Shown here: piece after piece, positions 44,401-53,027 of the stretch | Layout of the letters: each line of letters opens with the position of its first letter | Numbering within the stretch: the first letter of the stretch is position 1 | NCBI RefSeq assembly: GCF_002104995.1 | Contig: NW_024468277.1 | Coordinates: 1-64,000 of the forward strand | Direction of reading: 5' to 3' | Origin: Linderina pennispora | Taxonomy: Eukaryota; Kickxellomycota; Kickxellomycetes; Kickxellales; Kickxellaceae | DNA length: 64,000 nucleotides | Position numbers and translations under genes: made by a program | The notes under the pieces: generated by a model | Database searches by the model: none | What the model saw: only the letters and a program-made list of their open reading frames with translations | Told to the model about the DNA's origin: nothing

Positions 44401-44670
44401 CGCGGCGTCGTCTGCGAGCTCGTTAAAATCTGAGAAGTCAACTGCGTCCGCGTGCGGCTTTATTGATGGCGAGTCGCTCCTGGGTGCGGCTGCTTGCGTT
44501 GATGTGGGTTTTTCGGGCGCTTCGTTGAAGAGGCTGGAGCCGAGGATGCCGGTCAGATAGTTGCTGGCCCCCTCGCCGCCAAGCGTGTCGCGCAGCTCGT
44601 CGTCGAGCTCGGTGTCTGACAGCTTCCCGTCTTCGTCGACGTTACCAAACAGAAACCCCGTTAATGACAT
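41422..44670 (-). CDS. TAF1: TFIID subunit TAF1 (bromodomain-less, fungal type)
   Basis: 1,082 residues from ATG 44670. The N-terminus (MSLTGFLFGNVDEDGKL) is the TBP-binding TAND-like segment, followed by an acidic disordered region. The conserved core (DUF3591) runs from about residue 330 to 900. It includes YEALQEGKVHRVRQTFGQL, PFLQAPIEKPVQFARVR, FILDVADVSPFLNFGNVEPG, and a winged-helix-like segment YHLLQMGKLARLFPEYSDL. A C-terminal zinc knuckle CGNCGELGHMKTNKKC (about 1060-1075) is present. No bromodomains, as in yeast Taf1. It scaffolds TFIID at core promoters with TBP and Taf7. The 3.2-kb frame has no interruption. Confidence 0.94.
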   Translation of the reverse strand: MSLTGFLFGNVDEDGKLSDTELDDELRDTLGGEGASNYLTGILGSSLFNEAPEKPTSTQAAAPRSDSPSIKPHADAVDFSDFNELADDAAVPKKWRANMLPSQIPLSVRPQATVARAEVDDDYDSEEGDAQGNGAMESDAESLEDLFDSPANPPAQSTGERGEDKDVDEKREQTPELPVLADTSSTESVELPKEQPPAVVPRVVKRIAPGPLQFTDLFGCHIIRHVKKPRRPTSSSSAEQQQQLIVPQRPALDTRKLLVADSVVERPRDFLRQVISQSIAADENSRVYVTLDGETGQVTSQRTGPRQSIDQPSHLFETMPYPLDLEDWESQVIWQDPDISGVPHPVDVNEIMLRPKNNMIEDYESHIIWDPEEPFAPCSQLQINMNDTHMLFEDANSIKESNAREAERLRLLEGVDQFNLSNDHFYEALQEGKVHRVRQTFGQLIIAHSLPALRLQPPYFKMRLARNDLRSWHRPFLQAPIEKPVQFARVRTAKKRKQKHSMENPWAAKDITLKDTADCVLVEYSEEYPLVLSNVGMGSVFVNYYRKRGMNDKSFPKVDLGELFILDVADVSPFLNFGNVEPGQVIPALYNNMFRAPLFSHKVRPTDFLVVKHVSKGESRWYVRGIQYQYLVGQTYPLQEVPAPHSRKVTTTIKHRLQVAAYRLMNRNQYHLLQMGKLARLFPEYSDLQIRQRLKEFCEYQRKGLGAGYWRPKHNMPIPDEENLRKMLTPEMLCVFESMRVGQQQLHDAGKLGEEEEDDEGGESKLSIEELLAPWNLTRNFINATQGKAMLKLYGEGDPTGKGDGFSFVRVSMKDIFLRAGESVQEKLAEIEARPKSAHRYNVAEQQQIYKEEIMRIWKTQFAELSSLQPPPRLQRDAYKDENTIVPEINDMFGDSAYGQDVSSVMPSRMVPGSAMDVSLKLAHALGGSQTASHANFVQPNRKSLTIRRAVKSPYTGELMWRTEVIKDSAVIQAYLRQRRIIENAAHDRETQFDADDLFNGGTGVAVDLAGETRAHLARLRRARERRMEDARAHEKSHMTTFSLPQPNKPKKEVIRRCGNCGELGHMKTNKKCPRYYEFNPA

Positions 44671-44785
44671 GTTTGTATGTGCAAGGAAAATAAGTTCATG
44701 TAGGAAATAGTAAGAGAAGTGTGAGTGTAGCTGCCTGTAAAAATACGCCCGATTGGAATTTACTGCTAGTCATGGGGACAGCTGG

Positions 44786-45727
44786 TTATGGTATCCTGAT
44801 GACTTTGTCCTTAGCCATCAGAAATGAAACAGGGCACGAAGACGACACTCTGAGGCCGGTAGCCGTGTTTAAAATAATAAAAGCTGCGAGAAATCTGCTA
44901 CTAGACCTACCCACCCGCGACTGCTCGTCGCTCCTCAAAGCGTTAGAAATATTCAGCAAACTTTGTCCATAGCGTCCCCAGTGGTTAGTCCACAGGTGTC
45001 CACAGGTGTCCACATTGCACCCAGCAGCATGCGTGTATCCGCCATAGTACGCCAGGATGCTGCCGTCCAGCTGAAGCTGCTTCCGGAGTGAGAGCAAGAA
45101 CACCATGTCGACTTTAGGCTCGAATATCTTGTTTTGCAAGTAGTTTATGTACTTGCTTTGCCTGCCGATCTCACTCCCAATCCTCTCTGCAGAGTCGAAA
45201 TCAATCACGAACGGCTCGTCGGGGTTGTCACTTTTGACCATGATGTTCCCCCGATGAATGTCAGCGTGGACATATCCTTGGGCGTGGATAGCCGCGACAA
45301 TAGCGCATACGTTGCGAAAGAACTGTTCTTTGTCAAACTGCATTTTTTGCTCCAGCATTTGGGGCAGGGTCACGTCGTACTTGTCGATGTACAGCCCAAG
45401 GATGTATCCGCGGACTACTCTGTACCCGTGTATAGTGGGGATATTGGGGTGTCTGGTTTCAGTCAAGTTCCGTATCTCCCTCCTCATACTGTTCTTGCAG
45501 TTGAAACCCCAGGGGCTATTCATAGGTACGCATGGAACCTTGAGATATGTCGCAGGCGGAGCCTGTGTCAGCAACGGGTGTGCTCTTAGCTCGGGAACCT
45601 CCTCGACTCGGAGAAGCGTTTCATCCAAAGCAACCAGTCTGTCTCCCTTCTCTTCCCTGACTAATATTCCATCATCGGCTAGATAGAATGCTGTCGTTTC
45701 TCTCACTCCCAGACACTCCATATCCAT
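44786..45727 (-). CDS. Protein-kinase-fold protein, small and atypical
   Basis: 313 residues from ATG 45727. Catalytic loop HADIHRGNIMV (154-164, Asp156) and metal-binding loop VIDFDSAERIG (from 174, Asp176) are present. The N-lobe lacks an obvious glycine loop, and no activation-segment APE is seen. This resembles fungal kinase-like or RIO/APH-type proteins more than classical Ser/Thr kinases. The C-terminal 60 residues have no domain. It lies between TAF1 (116 bp away) and Fanzor copy B (185 bp away). Substrate unknown. Confidence 0.65.
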   Translation of the reverse strand: MDMECLGVRETTAFYLADDGILVREEKGDRLVALDETLLRVEEVPELRAHPLLTQAPPATYLKVPCVPMNSPWGFNCKNSMRREIRNLTETRHPNIPTIHGYRVVRGYILGLYIDKYDVTLPQMLEQKMQFDKEQFFRNVCAIVAAIHAQGYVHADIHRGNIMVKSDNPDEPFVIDFDSAERIGSEIGRQSKYINYLQNKIFEPKVDMVFLLSLRKQLQLDGSILAYYGGYTHAAGCNVDTCGHLWTNHWGRYGQSLLNISNALRSDEQSRVGRSSSRFLAAFIILNTATGLRVSSSCPVSFLMAKDKVIRIP

Positions 45728-45911
45728 CCTAGATCTGTGGAGGTGCCAAGACGTAGGTGAGGGGACGCAATTATTTCAGTCTCAAAGCGAAGGGAAGGAG
45801 ACGAAAGAAGAGACAACCTGTGCGGATTGCTGGCTGGCCAATAGCTAGGTAACTGTACTCTACCTGCTGCGCCACATTGTAGTAGGCTGTGCTGTCATTT
45901 CCCTTCTCTGG

Positions 45912-46036
45912 ATACTAGAATTGCTCTGCTCGCGATGCGAGCTCGGCTGCTAATCAGCATAGGTTGGCACGTCGATAAGAGCATCACGGCGAACCGGTCA
46001 TTTGAACGTGTCGGATGGTTGTTGGTGCAATGGCGG
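45912..46036 (-). ncRNA. Candidate omega-RNA scaffold (3' end of Fanzor copy B)
   Basis: The 125 nt after the copy B stop align without indels to 18034-18158 with about 12 differences, mostly transitions. The hairpin GCTCGC-ATC-GCGAGC (45928-45942) is perfect here and has one mismatch in copy A. The longer stem has one mismatch here and is perfect in copy A. The homology stops at TCTAGTAT, leaving a different flank from 45911 leftwards. Confidence 0.6.
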
Positions 46037-47179
46037 TTATGGACATCTCCCACCTTGATGGTCTGCTGCAGCAGCCGATGCACCTGCAAGTGAATCAGCC
46101 GCTACTGCTGCAGTTGCAACAGTGGCCTCTGTTGCATCCGATGGCATCTTCGCTGCTTCGTGTGCAGCCTTCTTGGCCAAGTTTTCGCCCTTTTCTGCTG
46201 CTTTCCTTGCCTCTGTTGCTGCCCTCTTTGCTGCGTTGGTCTTGGTAACCTGCTCACGTGTTTTCGAAATAAACACCTGCTTGATTATTTGCTTGTTTAA
46301 GCGCACATGGCCTGGGATCCATGATGTTCGCAGAGGCAAGCATTGGGGGGAGACTTGCCAAGCTGCTCATTCTCGATAAGCTGGCATAGGCGAATATATG
46401 CATGCAGATGCTTAAGTGGATTTACCTTGGCATCATAGTATCGCCTGTCTTTGGCAAATCTGTACTTGGCATCATAGGCATTAAGGACTGGTGCCAGCTT
46501 GTTGTAGATTGCAAGCATCGGTGGGGTGAGCACACTGAGATCAGGGTGCCTAGAGGCAACTGCCTGGCGGAGCTTCTGTGCAGGCGTATAAATATACACT
46601 TGACATGCATTATTGAACTCAGCCTTGGACACATTGCCAATTTTACTGTGCAGTGTGTTTTTGCGGCTGCGAATATCAATCAATTTGGCCAGAATCCGCT
46701 GTAGGCAGGTGCCATAGTGCAACACAATGTTGTTCTTGTATGCTGTCATCAGCTCGGTATCCACGTATGTCGCTACCTGATTCATTTCGCGTATGCCATG
46801 TAGCTCAATATCGCCATTATGTAATAGACAATCATAAATATGGTATCTAACTACATCACCGAAATCTGCGCTCGACAGTTCTGACTTGTCCTTCCGGTTG
46901 ACGAAATCCTCGGCAGATATGACAGTCTTCGCCTTCAGGTTGTGGTATATGAATAAATAAATGAAACGAAAAAAACCCCTTTTTCACAAATGTTGCAGGG
47001 TCAAAAGCATCATCATCAGCTAGTTGATGGAGTAATATCCATCGTGCAAGCATGTATGTATGCTCTTTGATGATATTGACGCTGTGTACAAATTGCTCTA
47101 GGCGAGGCAACATAGAATCACGGAAGCCAATACCACCAAGTGATTTCTTTATGGCAGTAGTGCTGCGGGTAATATTCAT
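45912..47179 (-). mobile_element. Fanzor element copy B: N-terminal half plus 3' end, nuclease core deleted
   Basis: From ATG 47179 the frame reads MNITRSTTAIKKSLGGIGFR, then EHTYMLARWILLHQLADDD and TFVKKGFF. After a one-base shift at an A run (about 46975) it continues through NNIVLHYGTCLQRILAKL, ICQ-type helices and RRYYDAKVNPLKHLHAYIR. A further one-base shift at a C6 run (about 46345) leads to PLRTSWIPGHVRLNKQII. These are the N-terminal blocks of fungal Fanzors. A Lys/Ala-rich linker follows, then directly the tail HQGGRCP and TAA (46037-46039), the same tail as copy A. RuvC and zinc-finger parts are missing, so this is an internal-deletion derivative that kept both ends of the coding region. 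Confidence 0.8.
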
Positions 47180-47729
47180 TTGAGAAATTCAATATGCAAG
47201 AAGAGAAATGATGCTGTTCAGTTTTGCTTTATTGCGTATGCATAGCATCAAGAACTTTTTATTAAAGATTTTCTGGCTTGCATGGTTTTGGGGGCCCTTA
47301 GCACTGATACAGTCTCTTGAATCAGTCTATACATACTGGGTCCGTTGTGACCCAAATACTATCGCTTACGCATGTTCATAAGACAAATTAATTTATAAAA
47401 TAAACCCACAAATATTGCATGACCGCTAGAAGAGCTATATGGCCTTATTCAATAGTGTCGCGACCCTATTTAAAGGTCACGAGCTTCGTCTACTCGCCCA
47501 GGCACTAATCAATTGATAGGGACAGTTGATATTATTAAACAAGAAGAGATGATTCCTCCCGGGTCACTCCTGGAGTGATCCGGTGTCTATTTTATAGCCT
47601 TAACTATGTGGCCTCGCCTAGGGTGATGAATCAGTCTCATCATCTGTGATCGGCTGAGTCGCATAAGCATTGGCTTTGAGTGACTGTGGTGTGATCACCA
47701 CAATAGGTGCTCATAGATAAATATCCTAA
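47180..47729. other. 5' flank of Fanzor copy B with several inverted repeats
   Basis: No gene. Stem-loops stand out: GGGTC/GACCC at 47338-47353, GGGTCACTCC/GGAGTGATCC at 47561-47581 (one mismatch, one-base loop), and TGTGGTG/CACCACA at 47685-47702. They may belong to an element end or to an unrelated repeat. Confidence 0.4.
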
Positions 47730-47898
47730 GTGTTGCGCAGCCGGTGATGACCACCATGATGGCGCCATGGAAGTTATCAGGCCGACCGAAAATGAGAGCA
47801 GCTCTTGCGCTGAACCAATGGAGATATCTAGTAGAGACCTGTGACCACTACAATAACAACTTGTCACCCTGGTTTCACCGATGAGGTCAAATACCGCA
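47730..47898 (+). repeat. Dispersed repeat R2, copy 2
   Basis: About 83% identical to 16509-16678 without indels. It points away from Fanzor copy B, whereas copy 1 points into Fanzor copy A, so it is not simply the missing middle of copy B. Downstream (47885-48025) a frame reading KIKKEFTEQATQTRFEVYEF may be a relic of another element. Confidence 0.65.
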
Positions 47899-48071
47899 CA
47901 AGATCAAAAAGGAGTTTACGGAGCAAGCCACCCAAACTCGCTTTGAGGTTTACGAGTTTTATCTTTTAACCAATTTAAAAGGTTCTAGCGGACGGTCGGA
48001 CACTTTTTGGACTATAAAATCTTATATATAGGCAAAGATTATAAAGATTATCTAGTAATGTCGCGTGTATG

Positions 48072-50183
48072 TCACTTTTCCTTCTTCGTTTCTGGTATCA
48101 GAGCCAGCTTCGTTGCAACCTTGTTCAGCGCAATGAGCGCAACTATAGTCAGCAACAGCATCAGCTGCATCAGGTTCATGCGCTTCTCAAACAGTACCTC
48201 CTCGGCCAAGTACTCGAGCCTTCTGGACATGGAGTCCATATCAGACTGCGTCTTCTGCTGGTGCGTTTCAATATCATACAGGATTGCGCGCCAGACCTCC
48301 TCGCTCAGCATGGTCAGCGACTGCATTTGCTTCATTGTGGTATGGTTGAGCTGGCGGATTGCGTGCTGCAGGTGCTCCAGATTGCTCATCTCGACCTGCT
48401 GCAGGATCATGTTGAATACCAGGTGCTGCTCCTCCAGGTAGTGGTATGTCAGGGTGATGTTGCGCTCGACCCGCGAGAGGCGCCGCATAATCGTCTTGAA
48501 AATGCTCTCTTGCTGGGGCGGCCCGCGCGGTGCCGGCTGCTCATACGGCTTCTCGATCCCGTTGTTCTCGACAGGCACACTGGCCGCGGGACCGCTGCCC
48601 AGAGGCGGAAGGTTGCGATCTGCGGTTTCCTGGGCAGCGGGCATGTCAGAGTCGTCAGAGTCGTAGATGCACATGACATTGACGCCGTCACATTCCTCGT
48701 CTTCGTCTTCGTCGTCGATGCCTTCGTCGTCGCCCTGGTCTTGGTCGGCGCCGGTGAGCTCATTCTCGCGCTGGCCCCATGGCAAATCAGGCACCTTGGG
48801 GATTGGCACTGCGGTCGGCGTGCTGTCGACCTCGCCGTCTTCATTTGCCTCATACTCGTCGACAAGCTCCTGGATGTCCTTCAAGTACGCCTTGGCTGCT
48901 GAAGTGGCCGGCAGAGCGCCCACGCCGAGCGGCTCTGTTCGGTACGGCATGCGGAACGGGTAGTCAAACGCAGGCGTAGCCACGGCGTCAACCGTCAACG
49001 TCGCTGTCTCCAAAAACTCCTCCTCCTCTTCTTCCTTCCGGAATTGCTCCATCTGTGTGGCACCATATACCTTAAGCACAGTAACCGGGCAGTAGAACTC
49101 TCGGCCGTAGTGCGAGCGGAACTCGACCTTGACGTACCGTGCCCATAGCTTCGGGTCCACCACTGGGAATACCTGGGCATCCCTGGAGTTGCGCGCCTGG
49201 AAGTGGCCCAGCAACGTCCACGTGTTGTTCTTGGGCGGATACCGGTCGCTGACATACACCATAGTGTCTTTGAATGTGCTTGAGAAGAACTCGTAATTGC
49301 CCAGTACCAGTGTATCGATCAGGATGTCGTCGCACAGCTCGACAATCACAAACTTGTCGCGCGCAGCACATGTGTTCAGCATGTACTGGTCCTTCTTCGT
49401 GTTGAGAATCGCCTTCAGCCCGCGTGCCTCACGGTTGGATTTCAGCACTACCGCTGCGCAGTCTGCTGATGCGTAGTTGAACCGGTCTTTCAAAGCTTTG
49501 GCGTCACGCCGCAGAGATGGTGGCGGCACTGGCGTCGGTGAATAGCCAACGGTCGTTGTTGTGCTGTGGTTTTCGGTCTGCTCATGGTCGTCGGCGACAA
49601 TGGTTGTTGGCAGGGGCTCATTCAGTGGGCGCTCGGGTGGATTGTCAGCCATGTCTGATTCCCACGAATCCTCTACTGTGTCGACAATAGCTGGGCCCTC
49701 CTCCACGTCGTCTGCATTGTCTACAACCTGTGTAGGCACATGCTCATATCCATGCTCATACCCATGCCCGTGCCTATGCTCATGCCTATGCTCATGCACA
49801 TGGCCATGCTCAGGCACGTGTTCGGAAACCGCTACTACGTGCTCTGTTGTCTCTGACGACTCTACACCGTCTGTTCGCCGCAATAACAACCCGGTCTCCG
49901 GTATCGTATCCAGCGCGTTGATGCCTGTGTAGCCGGCCAAGCTTGCTATCGGTCGCTCTTTGTGTTCCGTAGAGATCAGCGTGGTATTGGCGACCAAGAG
50001 TGTTGTGTCTGCATGTGTGGTGGCCGTGGGTGCCAGTACTGCTTGGTCTGGAACCACGCTGTTGGCAGGCTCCGGTACCGTCTGTATGCTGGCTGTGGCT
50101 GCGGTTGGTCCTGTGTCGCCCTGTGCTGCGGCAAGGGCCACCAGTAAGCGGAAGAGTGTGCCGAGCGTCACTAATCGCTGCAT
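48072..50183 (-). CDS. SLP1: SUN-domain ER membrane protein (Slp1/SUCO/OPT type)
   Basis: 703 residues from ATG 50183. An N-terminal signal peptide (LVTLGTLFRLLVALAAAQG) is followed by a Ser/Thr-rich region and a His/Glu-rich tandem tract (about residues 120-150). The SUN-like beta-sandwich comes next: RFNYASADCAAVVLKSNREA, DKFVIVELCDDILIDTLVLGN, TMVYVSDRYP, YVKVEFRSHYGREFYCP. After an acidic stretch a coiled coil leads into one C-terminal membrane span (LMLLLTIVALIAL). The final KKEK fits a dilysine ER-retrieval signal. Yeast Slp1 with Emp65 protects folding proteins from degradation. Type I topology inferred. Intact. Confidence 0.88.
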   Translation of the reverse strand: MQRLVTLGTLFRLLVALAAAQGDTGPTAATASIQTVPEPANSVVPDQAVLAPTATTHADTTLLVANTTLISTEHKERPIASLAGYTGINALDTIPETGLLLRRTDGVESSETTEHVVAVSEHVPEHGHVHEHRHEHRHGHGYEHGYEHVPTQVVDNADDVEEGPAIVDTVEDSWESDMADNPPERPLNEPLPTTIVADDHEQTENHSTTTTVGYSPTPVPPPSLRRDAKALKDRFNYASADCAAVVLKSNREARGLKAILNTKKDQYMLNTCAARDKFVIVELCDDILIDTLVLGNYEFFSSTFKDTMVYVSDRYPPKNNTWTLLGHFQARNSRDAQVFPVVDPKLWARYVKVEFRSHYGREFYCPVTVLKVYGATQMEQFRKEEEEEEFLETATLTVDAVATPAFDYPFRMPYRTEPLGVGALPATSAAKAYLKDIQELVDEYEANEDGEVDSTPTAVPIPKVPDLPWGQRENELTGADQDQGDDEGIDDEDEDEECDGVNVMCIYDSDDSDMPAAQETADRNLPPLGSGPAASVPVENNGIEKPYEQPAPRGPPQQESIFKTIMRRLSRVERNITLTYHYLEEQHLVFNMILQQVEMSNLEHLQHAIRQLNHTTMKQMQSLTMLSEEVWRAILYDIETHQQKTQSDMDSMSRRLEYLAEEVLFEKRMNLMQLMLLLTIVALIALNKVATKLALIPETKKEK

Positions 50184-50386
50184 TCTAAAGCGCGTCTAAT
50201 TGACAAAGGAATGGGAGAGAATATTACAGCAGGGAGGCAAGAGCGGCGTTCGCTGCATGGGATGAAACTGACACTAAAAATGTATAGTGGGAGTTTTGCG
50301 GTGCTGCAAAAGAGTGTCTTTTTTCTTTTTTCTTTTTTTTTGCTCCAGCTGATCAAACGCCCACGCTGGGCATAAACCAGAAATCT

Positions 50387-51532
50387 TTACTTTAGCAGGT
50401 TGAAGACCGAGTCGTCGGTCCCCAGAATGTACTTGCGACAGAACTCGAGCCAGACCCCCAGGCACTTGCACGTCAGCGGTGTGGTCCCTGGCTTCTGCCC
50501 GCTGCCACAGCTGCACCAGTTGCCCATCATGACATCTCTCGATATCTCAATTCCCAGGAACCGCGTGCACTGCTCGATCGTCTCGTCGATAAGCGCCTTG
50601 TGAATGTGCGGATACTGCTCTTTCAACACACGCCCGTATGATATCAAGAATGCTGCCACCGGCGGTGGGCATGGGCTCGAGTTGGGGTTGTAGTCGGCGT
50701 TGCCGAGTGCATAGACAGGCAGCAGGTGCGCAACAAAGTGCGCAACGTCTCCGTAAACAAGCCCGATGTCGGCGAACTCAAAGTCGATAATGTTGATCAG
50801 CCTGGCCTGAGCGTCAAACATGACCGACCCAGACCACATGTCGCCAAACAGCAACACTCTGTCCTTTGGCCGCACCTCTCCGCTGATTCTGCGGTTCACG
50901 GTGGTGCTGAAGTCTTTAACCAGCTGCGAGATCTGGCTCTTGTCGGCATACTCGGTATACTTGATCCAGCGACTGCTGGTGTCCTCGTACAGCACGTCCT
51001 GCAGCATCTCGCGGGCAGGCGTATTTGTCATCAGCGGCTCCAGTTTGTCGAGGTGCTTGTGCCCAAAGCCGTGCAGATGTGCGATCCACTCGCCGATTTT
51101 CCCGCACACGTACTCTATGTCAGCCAGTGGTGGCTTAGTGGCACACCAGTCTTCGTAGCCCTTGTGATCGCCTATATCCTCGAGCACAACAAACGGCACA
51201 GACAGGTCCACGTGCAGAAGCTTTGGGACACGCACGCCCTCGGTCTTTCTCAAATCTGCTGAGAGCTTGGTCAGTGCCTCGAGCCCACTGTCGCCGGGAA
51301 CACTATGGAAAAGCGCCAGTCCGCGGGTCTCAAAGTTCATGCGTTCGACTGAAAACGGCATCTCGGGGTAGGACGCCAGCAGCTCATCCGCATACTTTAC
51401 AATCACCGATTTCCCGCTGCTGTCCGCCAAGCGCCAGACGTAGTTGACTTGTCCTCCAGTTAGCTTGGCCACTGATGCAGTGTAGTTACGGAACACCGTG
51501 TTGGCAACGAGCGCAATGGGATCGACCGGCAT
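50387..51532 (-). CDS. APH-fold small-molecule kinase (methylthioribose/choline-kinase-like)
   Basis: 381 residues from ATG 51532. The aminoglycoside-phosphotransferase fold is shown by the nucleotide-binding Lys in VIVKYAD (K46), catalytic loop LLFGDMWSGSVMF (Asp231, Ser in place of Asn of the usual GN) and metal loop IIDFEFADIG (Asp250). The GD-W-GS form of the catalytic loop and the IDFEFA motif resemble methylthioribose kinase and related fungal kinases more than choline kinase. Substrate not assignable. TATAAAAG lies about 105 bp upstream of the ATG. Intact. Confidence 0.75.
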   Translation of the reverse strand: MPVDPIALVANTVFRNYTASVAKLTGGQVNYVWRLADSSGKSVIVKYADELLASYPEMPFSVERMNFETRGLALFHSVPGDSGLEALTKLSADLRKTEGVRVPKLLHVDLSVPFVVLEDIGDHKGYEDWCATKPPLADIEYVCGKIGEWIAHLHGFGHKHLDKLEPLMTNTPAREMLQDVLYEDTSSRWIKYTEYADKSQISQLVKDFSTTVNRRISGEVRPKDRVLLFGDMWSGSVMFDAQARLINIIDFEFADIGLVYGDVAHFVAHLLPVYALGNADYNPNSSPCPPPVAAFLISYGRVLKEQYPHIHKALIDETIEQCTRFLGIEISRDVMMGNWCSCGSGQKPGTTPLTCKCLGVWLEFCRKYILGTDDSVFNLLK

Positions 51533-52373
51533 GATGCTTGTGTTTTGTTTGAGCGATTGCGGTTGGTGGGCTAGAACTAAAAATGCGAAGAGCTGGTGAG
51601 AGATAGAGTGCTTAGGGCCGTGGCTGTTGGCGTCGTACTTTTATACCACTCTATAGTGCTGATGGCATAGATATTAATGCAAGCCGTGGCCGCAGCGTGC
51701 CGCAGCAGCGTGGCAATCATGGCCTGGGAGCAGGGAGTCGCACATTGCACTGTGGTGGAAAAAGTTAGCAGGAGACCACCTCTCTCCCGAAACCATGCGA
51801 CAGGGCAGCAGTCCAAACAGTTCAAGCAGCCCAAGCAGTCCAAGCAGTCCAAGCAGTCCAAGCAGTCCAAGCAGTCCAAGCAGTTCAAGCAGTTCAAGCA
51901 TTCAAGCCAGGGAGTGAGGGTCACAAGTGGAGCCATGACATGAGGATAACGTGCCCAGGGCAAACAGCCGGCATCCATTGAAGATAAGCTGAAAAGAATA
52001 GTTTTCCCGCTTTTGCACAGAAAATAGCCGACTGAAAAGACATGCGCCCGCAAAGCAGAAATTCCGCATATGCATTCCTCACGAGGGCTCTATTCGCCAC
52101 AAAGACTGCGATTAGCCTGCATGCGCTCTTTCAAGGGAAGCTCCTTGCATGCATGCCAGCACGCATAAAGGAAAGGAACGGGTACGTTTATTTAATTAGA
52201 GAAACAGGAGGAAACGATGCGTGAAGATGTAATAGAAAACGAGCGGGCGGGCGATAAGAAAAATGCGGATTTAGCAAAGAGATGCGGTCTATAAGGATAA
52301 GAATGCGAATAAAAAAGTCTATGGTGAAAGAAGCGGATTGGACAATGAGGGCGAGTGTGCAAGAGTGGTTTGT
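51533..52373. other. Intergenic region with minisatellite
   Basis: Carries the promoter of the APH-type kinase gene and the minisatellite described separately. No gene or RNA gene recognised between 51910 and 52373. Confidence 0.4.
51806..51903 (+). repeat. 9-bp minisatellite, unit AAGCAGTCC
   Basis: About eleven head-to-tail copies of a 9-bp unit (AAGCAGTCC, with AAGCAGTTC and AAGCAGCCC variants at both ends). It is intergenic. Because 9 is a multiple of three, all frames stay open across it, producing spurious LGL- or CLD-repeat translations. It lies roughly 275-370 bp upstream of the APH-type kinase start. Confidence 0.9.
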
Positions 52374-53027
52374 TCAGAGGCCGAGTCTGGCCAGGGCGCT
52401 GCCCGAGATTGGCGGAGAAACCACCTTGGCCTCCATCGAGCCATTCGACACCAGCGTCGCTGTGGACGGCGAGTGGCTCAATGTCGCGCGGTGCTGAGCA
52501 ATCTGGCTGCGCACCGAGCTCATCGGGCTCTGCATGTTGCCTGCCCGCTGCAGCAGCGCATCGAAGCTGGTCAGCGGCGATACAAACGACCGCATGTCCA
52601 TGTTGACTAGGATCTTGGAGATAGTGTCAAGCCATTGGCTCAGCTGCGCCTCCGACTCGGCATACAGCTCCAGCTCAAAGTTCTCCTTGACCTCGTCGGT
52701 CGGGTCCTCAAACACAGAGGACCGCCGGTGTGTCATCAGAACCAAACCATAGGGGGTCTTGCGCGGATTCGCCACCCGCCGCACGGACCGGAAGTTCGAC
52801 AGCGCCACCACAGATGTTGTGGATGTCGAGTCAAAGCTCTCCTTGAAGATATAAAGGCGCTCATCCGACAGCACAACGTACCGCCGCTTCCACGACCGCA
52901 TAAACGAGCCTGTGCTCTGCTTGTAGAGCCAGCCCTCATGTGTTGCCTGCAGCTTGCGCAGCTGAACCGGCGGGCACGAGCCCTCCGAGGAGAGCGAGGA
53001 TGAGTAGCGAGACGAAGGGGTCTGCAT
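52374..53027 (-). CDS. PH-domain protein
   Basis: 217 residues from ATG 53027. A Pleckstrin homology domain occupies about residues 28-150: it starts EGWLYKQSTGSFMRSWKRRY, continues VLSDERLYIFKE, and ends with the characteristic C-terminal helix tryptophan in AQLSQWLDTISKIL. A short Ser-rich tail follows. PH domains bind phosphoinositides or proteins at membranes. No partner domain is present, so a small adaptor is the inference. TATTATAAAG lies about 165 bp upstream. Confidence 0.85.
   Translation of the reverse strand: MQTPSSRYSSSLSSEGSCPPVQLRKLQATHEGWLYKQSTGSFMRSWKRRYVVLSDERLYIFKESFDSTSTTSVVALSNFRSVRRVANPRKTPYGLVLMTHRRSSVFEDPTDEVKENFELELYAESEAQLSQWLDTISKILVNMDMRSFVSPLTSFDALLQRAGNMQSPMSSVRSQIAQHRATLSHSPSTATLVSNGSMEAKVVSPPISGSALARLGL

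Noticed and set aside
51806-51903. CRISPR-like array
   Set aside because: The unit is 9 bp with no spacers; it is a simple minisatellite.
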